Origin: Nonomuraea basaltis
GTDB taxonomy: Bacteria > Actinomycetota > Actinomycetes > Streptosporangiales > Streptosporangiaceae
Direction: 5' to 3'
Assembly (NCBI RefSeq): GCF_005893125.1
Contig: NZ_VCJS01000007.1
Span: 1-64,000, forward strand
Length of the DNA stretch: 64,000 nt
The notes under the pieces were generated by a model. The model was not told the DNA's origin and ran no database searches. It saw only the letters and a program-made list of their open reading frames with translations. Shown here one piece after another: positions 31,050 to 40,226 of the stretch. How positions within the stretch are numbered: position 1 is the stretch's first letter; each line of letters starts with the position of its first letter. A program made the translations under genes and the position numbers.

Positions 31050-32186
31050 GTGAGGGACGCGGTCATCGTCGATGCGGTTCGCACCCCCGTCGGAAAGCGC
31101 AATGGGGCCCTGTCCGGCATTCACCCCGCGACCCTTTCCGCACACGTGCTCAAGACGCTCGTCGAGCGCACCGGAGTGGATCCGGTGGAGATCGACGACG
31201 TCATCTGGGGATGTGTCAGCCAGGTCGGAGACCAGTCCGGGAACATCGGCCGGGTCGCCGTGCTCGCGGCGGGCTGGCCGGACTCGGTCCCCGGCACGAC
31301 GGTCGACCGCCGATGCGGCTCAAGCCAGCAGGCGGTCCACTTCGCGGCCGCGGGAGTCATCGCCGGGCACTACGACTTCGTGATCGCCGGCGGTGCCGAG
31401 TCGATGAGCCGGGTGCCCATGGGCTCGGCCGCGCGGGACGGCCGGCCGTACCCGGACGAGGTGCTCGAACGCTACGGCGTGCCCGGCTTCAACCAGGGCG
31501 TCGGGGCGGAGATGATGGCCGAGCGGTGGGGATTCTCCCGGCGGCGGCTCGACGAATACTCCGCCCGGTCGCATGCCAGGGCGGCGGCGGCCGTCGACTC
31601 CGGTGCGCTGGACGGACAGCTCGCTCCGGTGGAGGGCGTCCTGCGGACCGATGAGGGCATCCGCCGCGGATCGTCGGTGGAGACGCTGGCCGGGCTGAAG
31701 ACCGCCTTCCGCGAGGACGGCGTGATCACCGCCGGCAACGCCTCACAGATCTCCGACGGCGCCGGAGCCCTGCTCATCACGTCGAGCGAGACCGCCCGGG
31801 CGCGAGGGCTGCGGCCGATCGCCCGCGTGCACACGGCCACGCTGGCTGCCGACGATCCGGTCATCATGCTGACCGCGCCCATCGAGGCCACCGCCAAGGC
31901 GCTCAAGAAGTCCGGGCTGGGCATCGACGACATCGGAGCCTTCGAGGTGAACGAGGCCTTCGCGCCGGTCCCGCTGGCCTGGCAGGCGGAAATCGGAGGC
32001 CCGGGCGATCGGCTCAACCCCCTGGGCGGGGCGATCGCCGTGGGCCACCCGCTGGGCGGCTCGGGCGCCATCCTGATGACCCGGCTCGTCCATCACATGA
32101 AGGACCAGGGCCTCCGCTTCGGCCTGCAGACCATGTGCGAGGCGGGCGGCATGGCCAACGCGACCATCCTCGAACTGCTGCTCTGA
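31050..32186 (+). CDS. Thiolase (acetyl-CoA acyltransferase), FadA type
   Basis: A 378-aa thiolase that should cleave a 3-ketoacyl-CoA with CoA. Catalytic residues are visible: nucleophile in DRRCGSSQQAV (about residue 88), His in VGHPLGGSG (about 336) and the second Cys in MCEAGGMAN (about 366), the last motif differing from the usual CIGGGMG. GTG 31050 has a GAGGAGAA site; a longer frame starting 30927 would cross the presumed promoter. First gene of the acyl-CoA degradation cluster, 16 bp before an SDR gene with which it is probably co-transcribed. Confidence 0.92.
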   Translation: MRDAVIVDAVRTPVGKRNGALSGIHPATLSAHVLKTLVERTGVDPVEIDDVIWGCVSQVGDQSGNIGRVAVLAAGWPDSVPGTTVDRRCGSSQQAVHFAAAGVIAGHYDFVIAGGAESMSRVPMGSAARDGRPYPDEVLERYGVPGFNQGVGAEMMAERWGFSRRRLDEYSARSHARAAAAVDSGALDGQLAPVEGVLRTDEGIRRGSSVETLAGLKTAFREDGVITAGNASQISDGAGALLITSSETARARGLRPIARVHTATLAADDPVIMLTAPIEATAKALKKSGLGIDDIGAFEVNEAFAPVPLAWQAEIGGPGDRLNPLGGAIAVGHPLGGSGAILMTRLVHHMKDQGLRFGLQTMCEAGGMANATILELLL

Positions 32187-32202
32187 AGAGAGGGCTGACC
32201 AT

Positions 32203-32967
32203 ATGCGTGTGGAAGGACTGTCCTTCGCCGTCACCGGAGGCGCGTCCGGCCTCGGGCTGGCGACGGCCCGGCGGCTGGTCAAGGCGGGCGGCAAGGTCAC
32301 CATCATCGACCTGCCCGCCTCCGCCGGTGCCGACGTCGCCGGGGAGCTCGGCGAGGCGGCCCGGTTCGCAGCCGCGGACGTCACCGACGCGGACCAGTTC
32401 GCGGCGGCGCTCGACGCGGCCGACGGATTCGGCGGCCTCCGGGGTCTCGTGCACTGCGCGGGCGCCGGCCGCCGCCTCAGGCTGCTGGACAAGGACGGCA
32501 ACCCCGGTTCCCTGGAGGACTTCGAATGGGTGATCAGGCTCAACCTGATCGGCTCGTTCAACGCCCTGCGCCTGGCCGCGGCCCGCATGGCCCGCCATGA
32601 CGAGATCGACGGCGAACGCGGCGCCATCGTGCTGACCGCGTCGGTGGCCGCGTACGAAGGCCAGATCGGCCAGATTCCGTACACCGCCGCGAAGGCGGGC
32701 ATCGTCGGGATGACCCTGACGGCGGCCCGCGACCTGGCCGGCAGGTCGATCCGGGTGTGCACGATCGCGCCCGGGATCATGGACACGCCCCTGCTGTCCC
32801 GTTTGCGCGACGACGTGCGAGCCTCCCTCGAGGCCAGCGTGCCCAACCCGGCCCGGCTCGGCCGCTCCGACGAGTTCGCCCAGCTGGCCTGCCAGGTCCT
32901 GGAGAACGGCTACCTCAACGGCGAGACCATCCGGCTCGACGGCGCCATCCGCATGGCGCCGCGCTGA
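32203..32967 (+). CDS. SDR 3-hydroxyacyl-CoA dehydrogenase (17beta-HSD10-like)
   Basis: A 254-aa short-chain dehydrogenase. The NAD(P) site is GGASGLGLATARRL (about 11-24). The catalytic Ser-Tyr-Lys are in LTASVAAYEG (Ser about 145) and PYTAAKAG. The overall pattern, with a two-part loop around residues 85-110 and the ending GETIRLDGAIRMAPR, matches type-2 3-hydroxyacyl-CoA dehydrogenases rather than FabG. With the thiolase 16 bp upstream it would supply the last two steps of beta-oxidation. ATG 32203 has a GAGAGGG site. Confidence 0.88.
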   Translation: MRVEGLSFAVTGGASGLGLATARRLVKAGGKVTIIDLPASAGADVAGELGEAARFAAADVTDADQFAAALDAADGFGGLRGLVHCAGAGRRLRLLDKDGNPGSLEDFEWVIRLNLIGSFNALRLAAARMARHDEIDGERGAIVLTASVAAYEGQIGQIPYTAAKAGIVGMTLTAARDLAGRSIRVCTIAPGIMDTPLLSRLRDDVRASLEASVPNPARLGRSDEFAQLACQVLENGYLNGETIRLDGAIRMAPR

Positions 32968-33002
32968 ACGACCGCATGGGCGGGCCCGGATACAGTCACG
33001 CC

Positions 33003-33890
33003 GTGGACCTGCACCAGATCAAGTACTTCCTCGCGGTCGTCGACCACAACGGCATCAACGCGGCGGCGACCGTGCTGGACGTCGCCCAGCCCACCATCTC
33101 GCAGGCCATCCAGGGGCTCGAGCGCGAGCTCGGCGTCCCGCTGTTCCACCGCATCGGCCGTGGCATGGTGCTCACCTCGGCCGGGCACAGCCTGGTGGGA
33201 CCCGCGCGCCGCATCCTGCGTGATGTCGTCGCCGCGGAGGGCTCGCTCGTCGACGCGGCCGGACGGCCGCGGGGGCGGCTGGACATCTTCGCCATGCCCG
33301 CGTTGTCGGCCGATCCGGTGGCACCCCTGGTCGGCGCCTTCCGCAGGCAGTTCCCGAAGGTCTCCATCCGGATCGGGGACCTGCGCGACGAGGCGATGGG
33401 GGCCTCCCTGATCAAGGAGGGGCACTGCGAGATCGTGGTCTGCCATCTGCCCGCGACGGACCACGCCGGCCTGGAGGTCTGCGAGCTCGGGGTGCAGGAG
33501 TACTGGCTCGTCCTGCCGCCGGGATCGGCGGTGCCGCTGGACGATCCGCTGCCGCTCTCCGAGCTGCCGGACCTCCCGCACGTCACGGTGCCGCGCGGCA
33601 GCTCCCTGGCGGTCGGCGAGATCGAGCAGGCGGTCGCGGCGGCGGGCCGCGCCATCAGCCCGTCCGTCGTGGTGGAGCACCGCGAGGCGCGGCTGCCCTT
33701 CGTCCTCGCCGGGGTGGGCGCCACGTTTCTGGAGCGGTCGATGGCCGAGGCCGCCGCGGCCCGGGGAGCCGTGGTGCGCTCCCTCGAGCCGCGGATCAGC
33801 CGGGCCTACGGACTGGTGTACGACTCCGCCGCGCTGTCCCCGGCAGGCCGCGCGTTCGTCGAGCTGGCCCGGGCGGGCGCCGGCCCGTAG
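33003..33890 (+). CDS. LysR-family regulator of the acyl-CoA cluster
   Basis: A 295-aa LysR protein. GTG 33003 gives the standard VDLHQIKYFLAVVDHNG opening; ATG 32976 would add nine residues. The recognition helix lies in VAQPTISQAIQGLERELGV (about 31-49), and the rest is the substrate-binding-like effector domain. It resembles the second LysR encoded at 35550 in its N-terminus (IAQPSLSQAIRSLERQLGA), so the two may be paralogues. It lies downstream of the thiolase/SDR pair and its 3' end overlaps the convergent acyl-CoA ligase by 85 bp, an unusually long overlap. Confidence 0.9.
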   Translation: MDLHQIKYFLAVVDHNGINAAATVLDVAQPTISQAIQGLERELGVPLFHRIGRGMVLTSAGHSLVGPARRILRDVVAAEGSLVDAAGRPRGRLDIFAMPALSADPVAPLVGAFRRQFPKVSIRIGDLRDEAMGASLIKEGHCEIVVCHLPATDHAGLEVCELGVQEYWLVLPPGSAVPLDDPLPLSELPDLPHVTVPRGSSLAVGEIEQAVAAAGRAISPSVVVEHREARLPFVLAGVGATFLERSMAEAAAARGAVVRSLEPRISRAYGLVYDSAALSPAGRAFVELARAGAGP

Positions 33891-35446
33891 GCCTGCCGCA
33901 GCTCGTGCTTGCGTACCTTCCCGCTCGCGTTGCGCGGCAGCTCGGCGACCACGGCGACGCGCCGCGGCACCTTGTACGCCGCCAGCCGGGACCGGCACCA
34001 CTGTGCGATCTCCTCGGCCGTCGGCGGGTCCGGGGCGCCGGCGGGCACCACGACGGCCAGCGGCGTCTCGCCCCACCGCTCGTCCGGCACGCCCACCACC
34101 GCGACCTCCGCCACCTTCGGGTGGGCGGCGATGGCCTCCTCCACCTCGGCGGAGTAGATGTTCTCGCCACCAGAGATGATCATGTCCTTCAGCCGGTCGA
34201 CGACGTAGATGTAGCCGTCCTCGTCCTGGCGGACGAGATCACCGGAGTGGAACCAGCCGCCGGCGAAGGCCTGCGCGGTCTCGGCCGGCTTGTTCCAGTA
34301 GCCCGCCATGATCGACGGCCCCCGGTAGACGATCTCACCGATCTCGCCCCGCGGCACGTCGTTCATCCGCTCGTCCACGATGCGCACCTCGACGTTGACC
34401 AGCGGGGTCCCCACCGAGCCGATCTTGCGCAGGGCGTCCTCGCCGAGCAGCACGGTCGACACCGCGCTGCTTTCCGTCTGGCCGAACACGCTCAGCAGCT
34501 TGGCGGCGGGAAAAGTCTCGATCATCCGGCGCAGCAGGGCCTTCGTCGCCGGTGCGGCGCCCCACGAGATGATCCGCAGCGCGGACAGGTCCCTGTCCGC
34601 GATCCCCGGCACGTCGCAGACCGCCTGCCATTGGGCGGGGACGAGGAAGCAGTAGGCGATGCGCTCGCGCTCGAACAGGTCCACGGTCTCCACCGGGTCG
34701 AAGCGGCCCGACCTGGCGATCACGGCCCGCGCGCCGACCAGGACGCTGGACAGCAGGGCGGCCAGGCCGCCGATGTGGAAGAGCGGGGTGCTGATCAGCC
34801 ACACCCGGCAGTCGGCCGGCACCCCGATATGGGCGAACCTGCTCATGGTCTGGATGACGAGGTTGTAGTGCGTCAGCACCGCGCCCTTGGGCCGTCCCGT
34901 CGTACCCGAGGTGTACATGATGAAGGCGGGCGCGTGGAGGTCGACCGCCACGCCGGGGCCGCTCTCGGGCGCGTCGCGCAGCGCGTCCTCGTAGCGCTCC
35001 ATGTCCGCGACCGGCTCGTCGCCGACCACCAGGCAGTGGCGCACCGTCGGCACGTCCTTCCACGCCCGCGCGAAGGTCCCCGCCAGCCCGGCCTCGACGA
35101 CGGCGAGCACCGCCCCGCTGTCGGACAGCTGGTACGCCACCTCGTCGGCGTGCAACCGGAAGTTGATCGGGACGCAGATCGCCCCCAGCCGGGCGCAGGC
35201 GAAGAAGGCCTCCACCATCTCCAGCCCGTTGAACGTCATCACCACGACCCGGTCGCCCTGATCGACGCCGCGCGTCCTGAGGGCGTTGGCCAGCCGGTCG
35301 ACCCGCGCGTCCAGCTCACGGTACGTGCGATCGACCCCGTCCATACGCAGGGCCACGGCGTCGGGGACGGAGCGGGCGTGCCGGGCGAGCTGGTCGCCGA
35401 TCGTCATCCCCGAGTGGGCCGATGGCGAACTCCAGGCACTGTTCAC
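33806..35446 (-). CDS. AMP-forming acyl-CoA ligase (FadD type)
   Basis: A 546-aa member of the ANL superfamily, activating a carboxylic acid with ATP and CoA. Signature motifs: MYTSGTTGRPKGAV (P-loop), VFGQTESS, GWFHSGDLVRQDEDGYIYVVDR as the A8 hinge region, and the C-terminal catalytic Lys in NASGKVRKHELR. The last 25 residues (Ala/Ser-rich) lie in the overlap with the LysR gene and are probably dispensable. GTG 35446 has an AAGGAGAA site 9 bases upstream, better than ATG 35410 or 35464. A LysR gene lies 103 bp upstream on the same strand, with a perfect ATAGG-N5-CCTAT repeat between them. Substrate unknown. Confidence 0.9.
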   Translation of the reverse strand: MNSAWSSPSAHSGMTIGDQLARHARSVPDAVALRMDGVDRTYRELDARVDRLANALRTRGVDQGDRVVVMTFNGLEMVEAFFACARLGAICVPINFRLHADEVAYQLSDSGAVLAVVEAGLAGTFARAWKDVPTVRHCLVVGDEPVADMERYEDALRDAPESGPGVAVDLHAPAFIMYTSGTTGRPKGAVLTHYNLVIQTMSRFAHIGVPADCRVWLISTPLFHIGGLAALLSSVLVGARAVIARSGRFDPVETVDLFERERIAYCFLVPAQWQAVCDVPGIADRDLSALRIISWGAAPATKALLRRMIETFPAAKLLSVFGQTESSAVSTVLLGEDALRKIGSVGTPLVNVEVRIVDERMNDVPRGEIGEIVYRGPSIMAGYWNKPAETAQAFAGGWFHSGDLVRQDEDGYIYVVDRLKDMIISGGENIYSAEVEEAIAAHPKVAEVAVVGVPDERWGETPLAVVVPAGAPDPPTAEEIAQWCRSRLAAYKVPRRVAVVAELPRNASGKVRKHELRQAYGPAPARASSTNARPAGDSAAESYTSP

Positions 35447-35538
35447 GTCGGTTCTCCTTCGCATCCGGGCCGAGACACGCTGCTGAGAGTCGACCATCCC
35501 GGGAGGCGCGGCGCAAAGAGCGAACGCCGCATCGTCCG

Positions 35539-35553
35539 ATAGGCCGAACCTAT
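35539..35553. promoter_or_regulatory. ATAGG-N5-CCTAT operator upstream of the ligase
   Basis: ATAGG (35539-35543) and CCTAT (35549-35553) are perfect 5-bp arms with a 5-bp spacer, overlapping the LysR stop and about 95 bp before the ligase start. A near-copy (ATAGG-N5-CCAAT) lies at 36479-36493 next to the LysR gene's own start. Confidence 0.5.
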
Positions 35554-36431
35554 GACAGCCGCTGCCGGCTCACGGCCGCCGCGACGTTCAGGAACGCCGT
35601 GGCGGCGGGGGACAGGGGGCCCGGCCGGTACGCGAGCCGCACCGTACGCCGGACCTGCGGCGACGTGGACCGCACCACCACGTTGCGCAGCTCCGTCTCC
35701 GCGATCCGCCGGGGCAGGAACGTGGCGCCCGCGCCGTGCATGACCAGCTCCCAGATCGCCTGCCGGTGCGCGCACTCGACGGCCACGAAGTCGATGGCCT
35801 GCCCCAGCGCGTCGTCGATGGCGGTCCGGCCCCTCGGGTCCGAGGACTCCAGCACCAACGGGATGTCGGCGACCGCCTCCAGCGGGACCGGATCGGGGAG
35901 CGTGGCGGCCAGGTCCGGCGGCAGGACGAGGGCGATCTCCTGCTCCCAGAGCTCGCGGGTCTGCAACAGGTCGCTCTTCACCGGGAAGTCCGTCAGCCCC
36001 AGCTCGGCCTGCCCCTGCCGGACGGCGGTCTCGACACCGGATGAGCTGCCGGGATCGAGAACGGTGATCAGGATGCCCGGGTGCAGCCGATGCAGCCTGC
36101 TGGTCAGCTCCGGCAGCGGATCGGCGGACAGCGTCGACAGCACCGCGATCTCCAGGCGCCCGGTGACCAGGTCCCGGACCGCGTGCACCTTGCCCTTGGC
36201 GCTCTCGACGTCGGCCAGGATCTGCCGGGCCGGCCCGGCGAACGCCCGTCCGTCGGCGGTCAAGGTGAGCCCGCGGCCGGACCGGTCGAACAGCTGGGCG
36301 CCGAGCTGGCGTTCCAGGCTGCGGATCGCCTGGGAAAGCGAGGGCTGCGCGATGTACAGCGCCTGCGCGGCCTTGGTGATGCTGCCGTGGTCGATGACCG
36401 CTACGAAGTACGCGACGAGCCGCAGGTCCAT
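35550..36431 (-). CDS. LysR-family regulator, second of the cluster
   Basis: A 293-aa LysR regulator beginning MDLRLVAYFVAVIDHGS at ATG 36431; a longer frame to 36476 adds an unlikely leader. Helix-turn-helix around TKAAQALYIAQPSLSQAI, effector domain thereafter. It is divergent from the crotonase that heads the large + strand operon (176-bp gap) and upstream of the acyl-CoA ligase on its own strand. The same ATAGG-N5-CC(T/A)AT motif lies in both control regions, so this protein plausibly autoregulates and controls both directions. Confidence 0.9.
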   Translation of the reverse strand: MDLRLVAYFVAVIDHGSITKAAQALYIAQPSLSQAIRSLERQLGAQLFDRSGRGLTLTADGRAFAGPARQILADVESAKGKVHAVRDLVTGRLEIAVLSTLSADPLPELTSRLHRLHPGILITVLDPGSSSGVETAVRQGQAELGLTDFPVKSDLLQTRELWEQEIALVLPPDLAATLPDPVPLEAVADIPLVLESSDPRGRTAIDDALGQAIDFVAVECAHRQAIWELVMHGAGATFLPRRIAETELRNVVVRSTSPQVRRTVRLAYRPGPLSPAATAFLNVAAAVSRQRLS

Positions 36432-36478
36432 AGCGGCACGATACGGGCATCGCCGGACCTGGCGGCTGACCTTCACTC

Positions 36479-36493
36479 ATAGGTCTGGCCAAT
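36479..36493. promoter_or_regulatory. ATAGG-N5-CCAAT operator copy in the LysR/crotonase divergent promoter
   Basis: ATAGGTCTGGCCAAT differs from the palindrome at 35539-35553 by one base in the second arm. It lies 48 bp upstream of the LysR start codon and 115 bp before the crotonase start, a usual position for a LysR autoregulatory site. Confidence 0.45.
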
Positions 36494-36607
36494 AGATCCA
36501 TACACAGCCTGGTCTTTGCGTGCACCGCCTCGGTGATGATGCAGTCAGGTGTGCCCATGGCCGCGTCGCGGCCGACCCGCCCCCCGGCCCACTCGGGAGC
36601 TCGACAG

Positions 36608-37393
36608 ATGACAACGGAGAGCAGCACGACCGGCGACGACGTGCTGGTGCGTCACGAGTCGCGCATCGCGCTCATCACCATCAACCGGCCGCACGCCAGG
36701 AACGCCGTCACCCGGTCGGTGTCCGAGGGCATCGCCGCCGCGCTCGACGAGCTCGACCGCCGCGACGATCTCTCCGTCGGCGTCCTCACCGGGGCCGGGG
36801 GCTGCTTCTGCGCGGGAATGGACCTGAAGGGATTCCTGCGCGGGGAGCGGCCGAGCATCGAGGGCAGGGGTTTCGCCGGCCTGACCGAGGCGCCGCCGAA
36901 GAAGCCGCTGATCGCGGCGGTCGAGGGCTACGCGCTCGCGGGAGGCTGCGAGATCGTGCTCGCCTGCGATCTCGTCGTGGCGGCGCGGACGGCCAAGTTC
37001 GGCATCCCGGAGGTCAAGCGCGGCCTGGTCGCCGCCGCCGGAGGGCTGCTGCGCCTGCCGCACCGCGTCCCGGCGCAGATCGCGATGGAGCTCGCCCTGA
37101 CCGGCGACATGATCACGGCGGCCCGCGCGTACGAGATCGGCCTGGTCAACCGGCTCACCGAGGACGGCGAGGCCCTCGAGGCCGCGCTCGGCCTGGCCGC
37201 CCGCATCGCGGAGAACGGCCCGCTGGCCACCCTCGCCAGCAAGCGGGTGATCAAGGAGCACGAGCAGTGGCCGGAGACCGAGAGGTTCACCCGCCAGCGC
37301 CTGATCATCGAGCCCGTCTTCGCCTCGGAGGACGCCCAGGAAGGCGCTCGCGCTTTCGCGGAGAAGCGCCGCCCGAACTGGCGCGGCCGATGA
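36608..37393 (+). CDS. Enoyl-CoA hydratase/isomerase (crotonase family)
   Basis: A 261-aa crotonase. The oxyanion-hole motif CFCAGMDLKGF (about 61-71) and both acidic residues expected for hydration are present: Glu in AGGCEIVLACD and Glu in GIPEVKRG. ATG 36608 gives the normal length; the frame extends to 36533 without support. It is the first gene of a long same-strand run (36608-48603) joined by 4-bp overlaps or short gaps; the next gene overlaps its stop (ATGA). It is clearly paralogous to the crotonase at 48634-49395, sharing the segment PLIAAVEGYALAGGCE and the ending FAEKRRPNWRGR versus FAEKRAPVWRDQ. Confidence 0.9.
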   Translation: MTTESSTTGDDVLVRHESRIALITINRPHARNAVTRSVSEGIAAALDELDRRDDLSVGVLTGAGGCFCAGMDLKGFLRGERPSIEGRGFAGLTEAPPKKPLIAAVEGYALAGGCEIVLACDLVVAARTAKFGIPEVKRGLVAAAGGLLRLPHRVPAQIAMELALTGDMITAARAYEIGLVNRLTEDGEALEAALGLAARIAENGPLATLASKRVIKEHEQWPETERFTRQRLIIEPVFASEDAQEGARAFAEKRRPNWRGR

Positions 37394-38532
37394 GCCGCAA
37401 CGGTCCTCTCACCGGGGTGCGGGTCGTCGAGCTCGGCGGCATCGGCCCCGTGCCCTTCGCCGCCATGGTCCTGGCCGACCTGGGGGCGGAGGTGATCCGG
37501 GTGCACCGCCCCGCCGATCGGGACGCGCGCCCGAACCCGGTGCTCGACCGCGGCCGCCGATCGCTGGTCGCCGACCTGAAGAACCCCCGCGGCGCCGCGG
37601 TCGTCCTGGCCCTGATCGACACCGCGGACGTGGTGCTGGAGGGCTTCCGCCCGGGCGTGGCCGAGCGGCTGGGCTTCGATCCCGGGACGCTCGCCGAGCG
37701 CAACCCGCGGCTGGTGTTCGGCCGCATGACCGGCTTCGGCCAGGACGGGCCGCTGGCGATGCGGGCCGGCCACGACATCAACTACATCGCCCTGTCCGGC
37801 GTCCTCGGCGCGATCGGCCGGCCCGGCCAGCCGCCCACGCCGCCGCTCAACCTGGTGGGCGACTTCGGGGGCGGCGGCATGCTCCTCGCCCTCGGCGTGC
37901 TGGCCGCGGTGCTGAACGCGCGGACGTCGGGCCGCGGCCAGGTCGTGGACGCGGCGATGGTCGAGGGATCCGGCCTGCTGATGTCGATGATCTACGGCCG
38001 GTACGCGCACGGCACGTGGACCGTCGGCCGCGGCGAGAACCTCCTCGACGGCGGCGCCCCCTTCTACGACACCTACGAGTGCGCCGACGGCCGCCACGTG
38101 GCCGTCGGCGCCATCGAAAGCGCCTTCTTCGCCAGGCTGGTGGACGTCCTCGGCGTCGCCGGCTCGATCGACCTCGCCGCCCAGCGGGACCCGGGCACCT
38201 GGCCCGCGATGCGGGAGACCTTCGCGAAGGCGTTCATGAACGCCTCGCGCGACGAGTGGGCCGAGCGCTTCGCCGGTGTCGACGCCTGCGTCACGCCGGT
38301 GCTGACCATGGACGAGGTGGCGGCGCACCCCCACAACGCCGATCGGGAGAGCTTCTACACCGACGCCGAGGGCGCGATCCACCCCGCGCCCGCGCCCCGG
38401 TTCGCCGGCACCCCCTGCGGACGGCCGGCGCCCGCGCCTGTCCCCGGCCAGGACACCCGTGCGATCCTGGCCGAGCTGGGACACACTTCCGAGGACATCG
38501 AGAACCTGCTGTCGGAGGGGGTCGTGCGGTGA
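37390..38532 (+). CDS. CaiB/BaiF family, alpha-methylacyl-CoA racemase-like
   Basis: A 380-aa class III CoA-transferase fold protein. The sequence GHDINYIALSGVLGAIG and NLVGDFGGGGMLLALG around residues 125-170 are hallmarks of alpha-methylacyl-CoA racemase (MCR/Amacr), including the His-Asp residues that exchange the alpha proton. A racemase would allow beta-oxidation of 2-methyl-branched acyl-CoA of both configurations, suggesting a branched-chain (isoprenoid, sterol side-chain or similar) substrate. Overlaps both neighbours by 4 bp (ATGA, GTGA), so it is tightly embedded in the operon. Transferase activity is the alternative. Confidence 0.85.
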   Translation: MSRNGPLTGVRVVELGGIGPVPFAAMVLADLGAEVIRVHRPADRDARPNPVLDRGRRSLVADLKNPRGAAVVLALIDTADVVLEGFRPGVAERLGFDPGTLAERNPRLVFGRMTGFGQDGPLAMRAGHDINYIALSGVLGAIGRPGQPPTPPLNLVGDFGGGGMLLALGVLAAVLNARTSGRGQVVDAAMVEGSGLLMSMIYGRYAHGTWTVGRGENLLDGGAPFYDTYECADGRHVAVGAIESAFFARLVDVLGVAGSIDLAAQRDPGTWPAMRETFAKAFMNASRDEWAERFAGVDACVTPVLTMDEVAAHPHNADRESFYTDAEGAIHPAPAPRFAGTPCGRPAPAPVPGQDTRAILAELGHTSEDIENLLSEGVVR

Positions 38533-40223
38533 ACGCGTACTGGCCGGAGGGAATGCCGGCCTCGCTCGACTACCCCGAGCTGACCGTGGCCGAGCTGCTC
38601 ACCGCCGCCGCGCAGCTGTACGGCGACCGGACGGCCGTCGTCGACGGAGCGGAGCGGCTCACCTTCGCCGAGCTGGGCGAGCACGTCGCGGCGTTCGCCC
38701 ATGCCGTGCGGGACGCCGGCGTCCGAGACGGCGACGTCGTCCTTCTGCACCTGTCCAACAGCGTGTGGTTCCTGGTCGGCTACTACGGAGCGCTGCTCGC
38801 CGGAGCGGCCGTGTCGCCGGCCAACCCGCTGCAACCGGCGCCGGGCCTGCGCGCCCAACTGATCGACACCGGTGCGGTCCTCGCCGTCAGCCATCCCGCC
38901 CACGTCGCCACGCTGCGCGAAGCCGGCGCGGAGTCGGCCCTGCGGACGATCGTGGTCGTCCCGCCGAGCGCCTGCGCGCCCTCCACGGAACAGGCCGGCG
39001 ACGGTGTGGTCGCCCTCGCGGACTTCGTCGCGGGCCGGGCCGCCGTCCCGCCGGAGATCACCGTCACCGCGGACGACGTGGCGCACATCGCCTACACCGG
39101 CGGCACCACCGGGGTCCCCAAGGGCGTGCGGGTCCTGCACCGCAACGTGGTCGCCAACGTCACCCAGATGACCGCCTGGCGCGCCGCCCACCTGATCGAC
39201 CACACCGTGGACGGCGACGTCCGGCTCCGCCCGATCCACGGCCTGCACGACGCGGGAGTGCGGCCGGGGGACGCGGTCACGGTGCTCGTGTCACCCCTGT
39301 TCCACGCGCACGCGCTCATCAACGTGAACTTCCTGCTGCTCTGCGGGACCACCATCGTGCTCACCGGCCGCTTCTCTCCCGAGTCGCTGCTGGAGGCGGT
39401 CGAGCGCCACCGCGCGACGTACCTCACCGGCAGCCCCGCCATGTGGCACGCGTTGCTGGACAGCCCCGCGCCCGGCGGCCGCGACCTGTCCTCGGTCCGG
39501 GTGATCTCCTCGGGAGCCGCCCCCATCGACCCGGCCACCCTCCAGGCGCTCCAGACCGCCTTCCCCAACGCGATGGTCAGCGAGGGGTACGGGCTCACCG
39601 AGGCGACGTGCCTGGTCACCGCCGCGCCGCTGCTGCGCAGCGCCAGGCGCAAGCCCGGCAGCGTCGGCCTGCCGATGTCCGACACCGTGGTGCGGGTACG
39701 CCCCGTCGCCGGCGGCACGGCCGCGCCCGGCCCGAACGAGGCAGGCGAGCTCTGGGTACGCGGCCCCCAGGTCACGGCGGGCTACCTGAACCGGCCGGAC
39801 GCGACCGCCGAACAGTTCGCCGGCGGCTGGCTGCGCACCGGGGACATCGGGTACGTCGACGAGGAGGGTTTCCTCTTCATCGCCGACCGCGCCAAGGACA
39901 TGCTCATCTACAAGGGCTACAACGTCTATCCGCGCGAACTCGAGGACGTCCTGCACGGCCATCCCGGCGTGGGGGCGGCGGCGGTCGTCGCCCGGCCCGT
40001 CCCGGGCGCCGGGGAGGAGCCGGTCGCGTTCGTCGTGCCGAGGCAGGGCGCGGTCGTCGACCCGGAGGCCGTCATGGCGTTCGTCGCCGAGCGCGTCCTT
40101 CCGTACAAGAGGATCCGCGCCGTCCACGTCGTCGACGCGCTGCCCACCTCGCCCGCCGGGAAGATCCTCAAGGCCGAGCTGCGCGCCCGGCTCGCGCAGC
40201 CCACCACCAGCACCGGGAGATGA
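38529..40223 (+). CDS. AMP-forming acyl-CoA synthetase, second of the cluster
   Basis: A 564-aa ANL enzyme starting at GTG 38529 (GTGA overlap with the racemase-like gene). Motifs: AYTGGTTGVPKGV in the P-loop, SEGYGLTEAT, WLRTGDIGYVDEEG hinge, KGYNVYPRELEDVL and the catalytic Lys in SPAGKILKAELR. An insert of about 25 residues after the P-loop (around residues 217-245) is unusual. It differs clearly from the ligase at 33806, so the two probably activate different acids or chain lengths. Four bases after its stop codon the acyl-CoA dehydrogenase gene begins. Confidence 0.9.
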   Translation: MNAYWPEGMPASLDYPELTVAELLTAAAQLYGDRTAVVDGAERLTFAELGEHVAAFAHAVRDAGVRDGDVVLLHLSNSVWFLVGYYGALLAGAAVSPANPLQPAPGLRAQLIDTGAVLAVSHPAHVATLREAGAESALRTIVVVPPSACAPSTEQAGDGVVALADFVAGRAAVPPEITVTADDVAHIAYTGGTTGVPKGVRVLHRNVVANVTQMTAWRAAHLIDHTVDGDVRLRPIHGLHDAGVRPGDAVTVLVSPLFHAHALINVNFLLLCGTTIVLTGRFSPESLLEAVERHRATYLTGSPAMWHALLDSPAPGGRDLSSVRVISSGAAPIDPATLQALQTAFPNAMVSEGYGLTEATCLVTAAPLLRSARRKPGSVGLPMSDTVVRVRPVAGGTAAPGPNEAGELWVRGPQVTAGYLNRPDATAEQFAGGWLRTGDIGYVDEEGFLFIADRAKDMLIYKGYNVYPRELEDVLHGHPGVGAAAVVARPVPGAGEEPVAFVVPRQGAVVDPEAVMAFVAERVLPYKRIRAVHVVDALPTSPAGKILKAELRARLAQPTTSTGR

Positions 40224-40226
40224 ACA

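Noticed and set aside
37390..38532. L-carnitine CoA-transferase (CaiB)
   Set aside because: The GHDINY and GDFGGGG motifs point to the methylacyl-CoA racemase subgroup; no carnitine genes are nearby.
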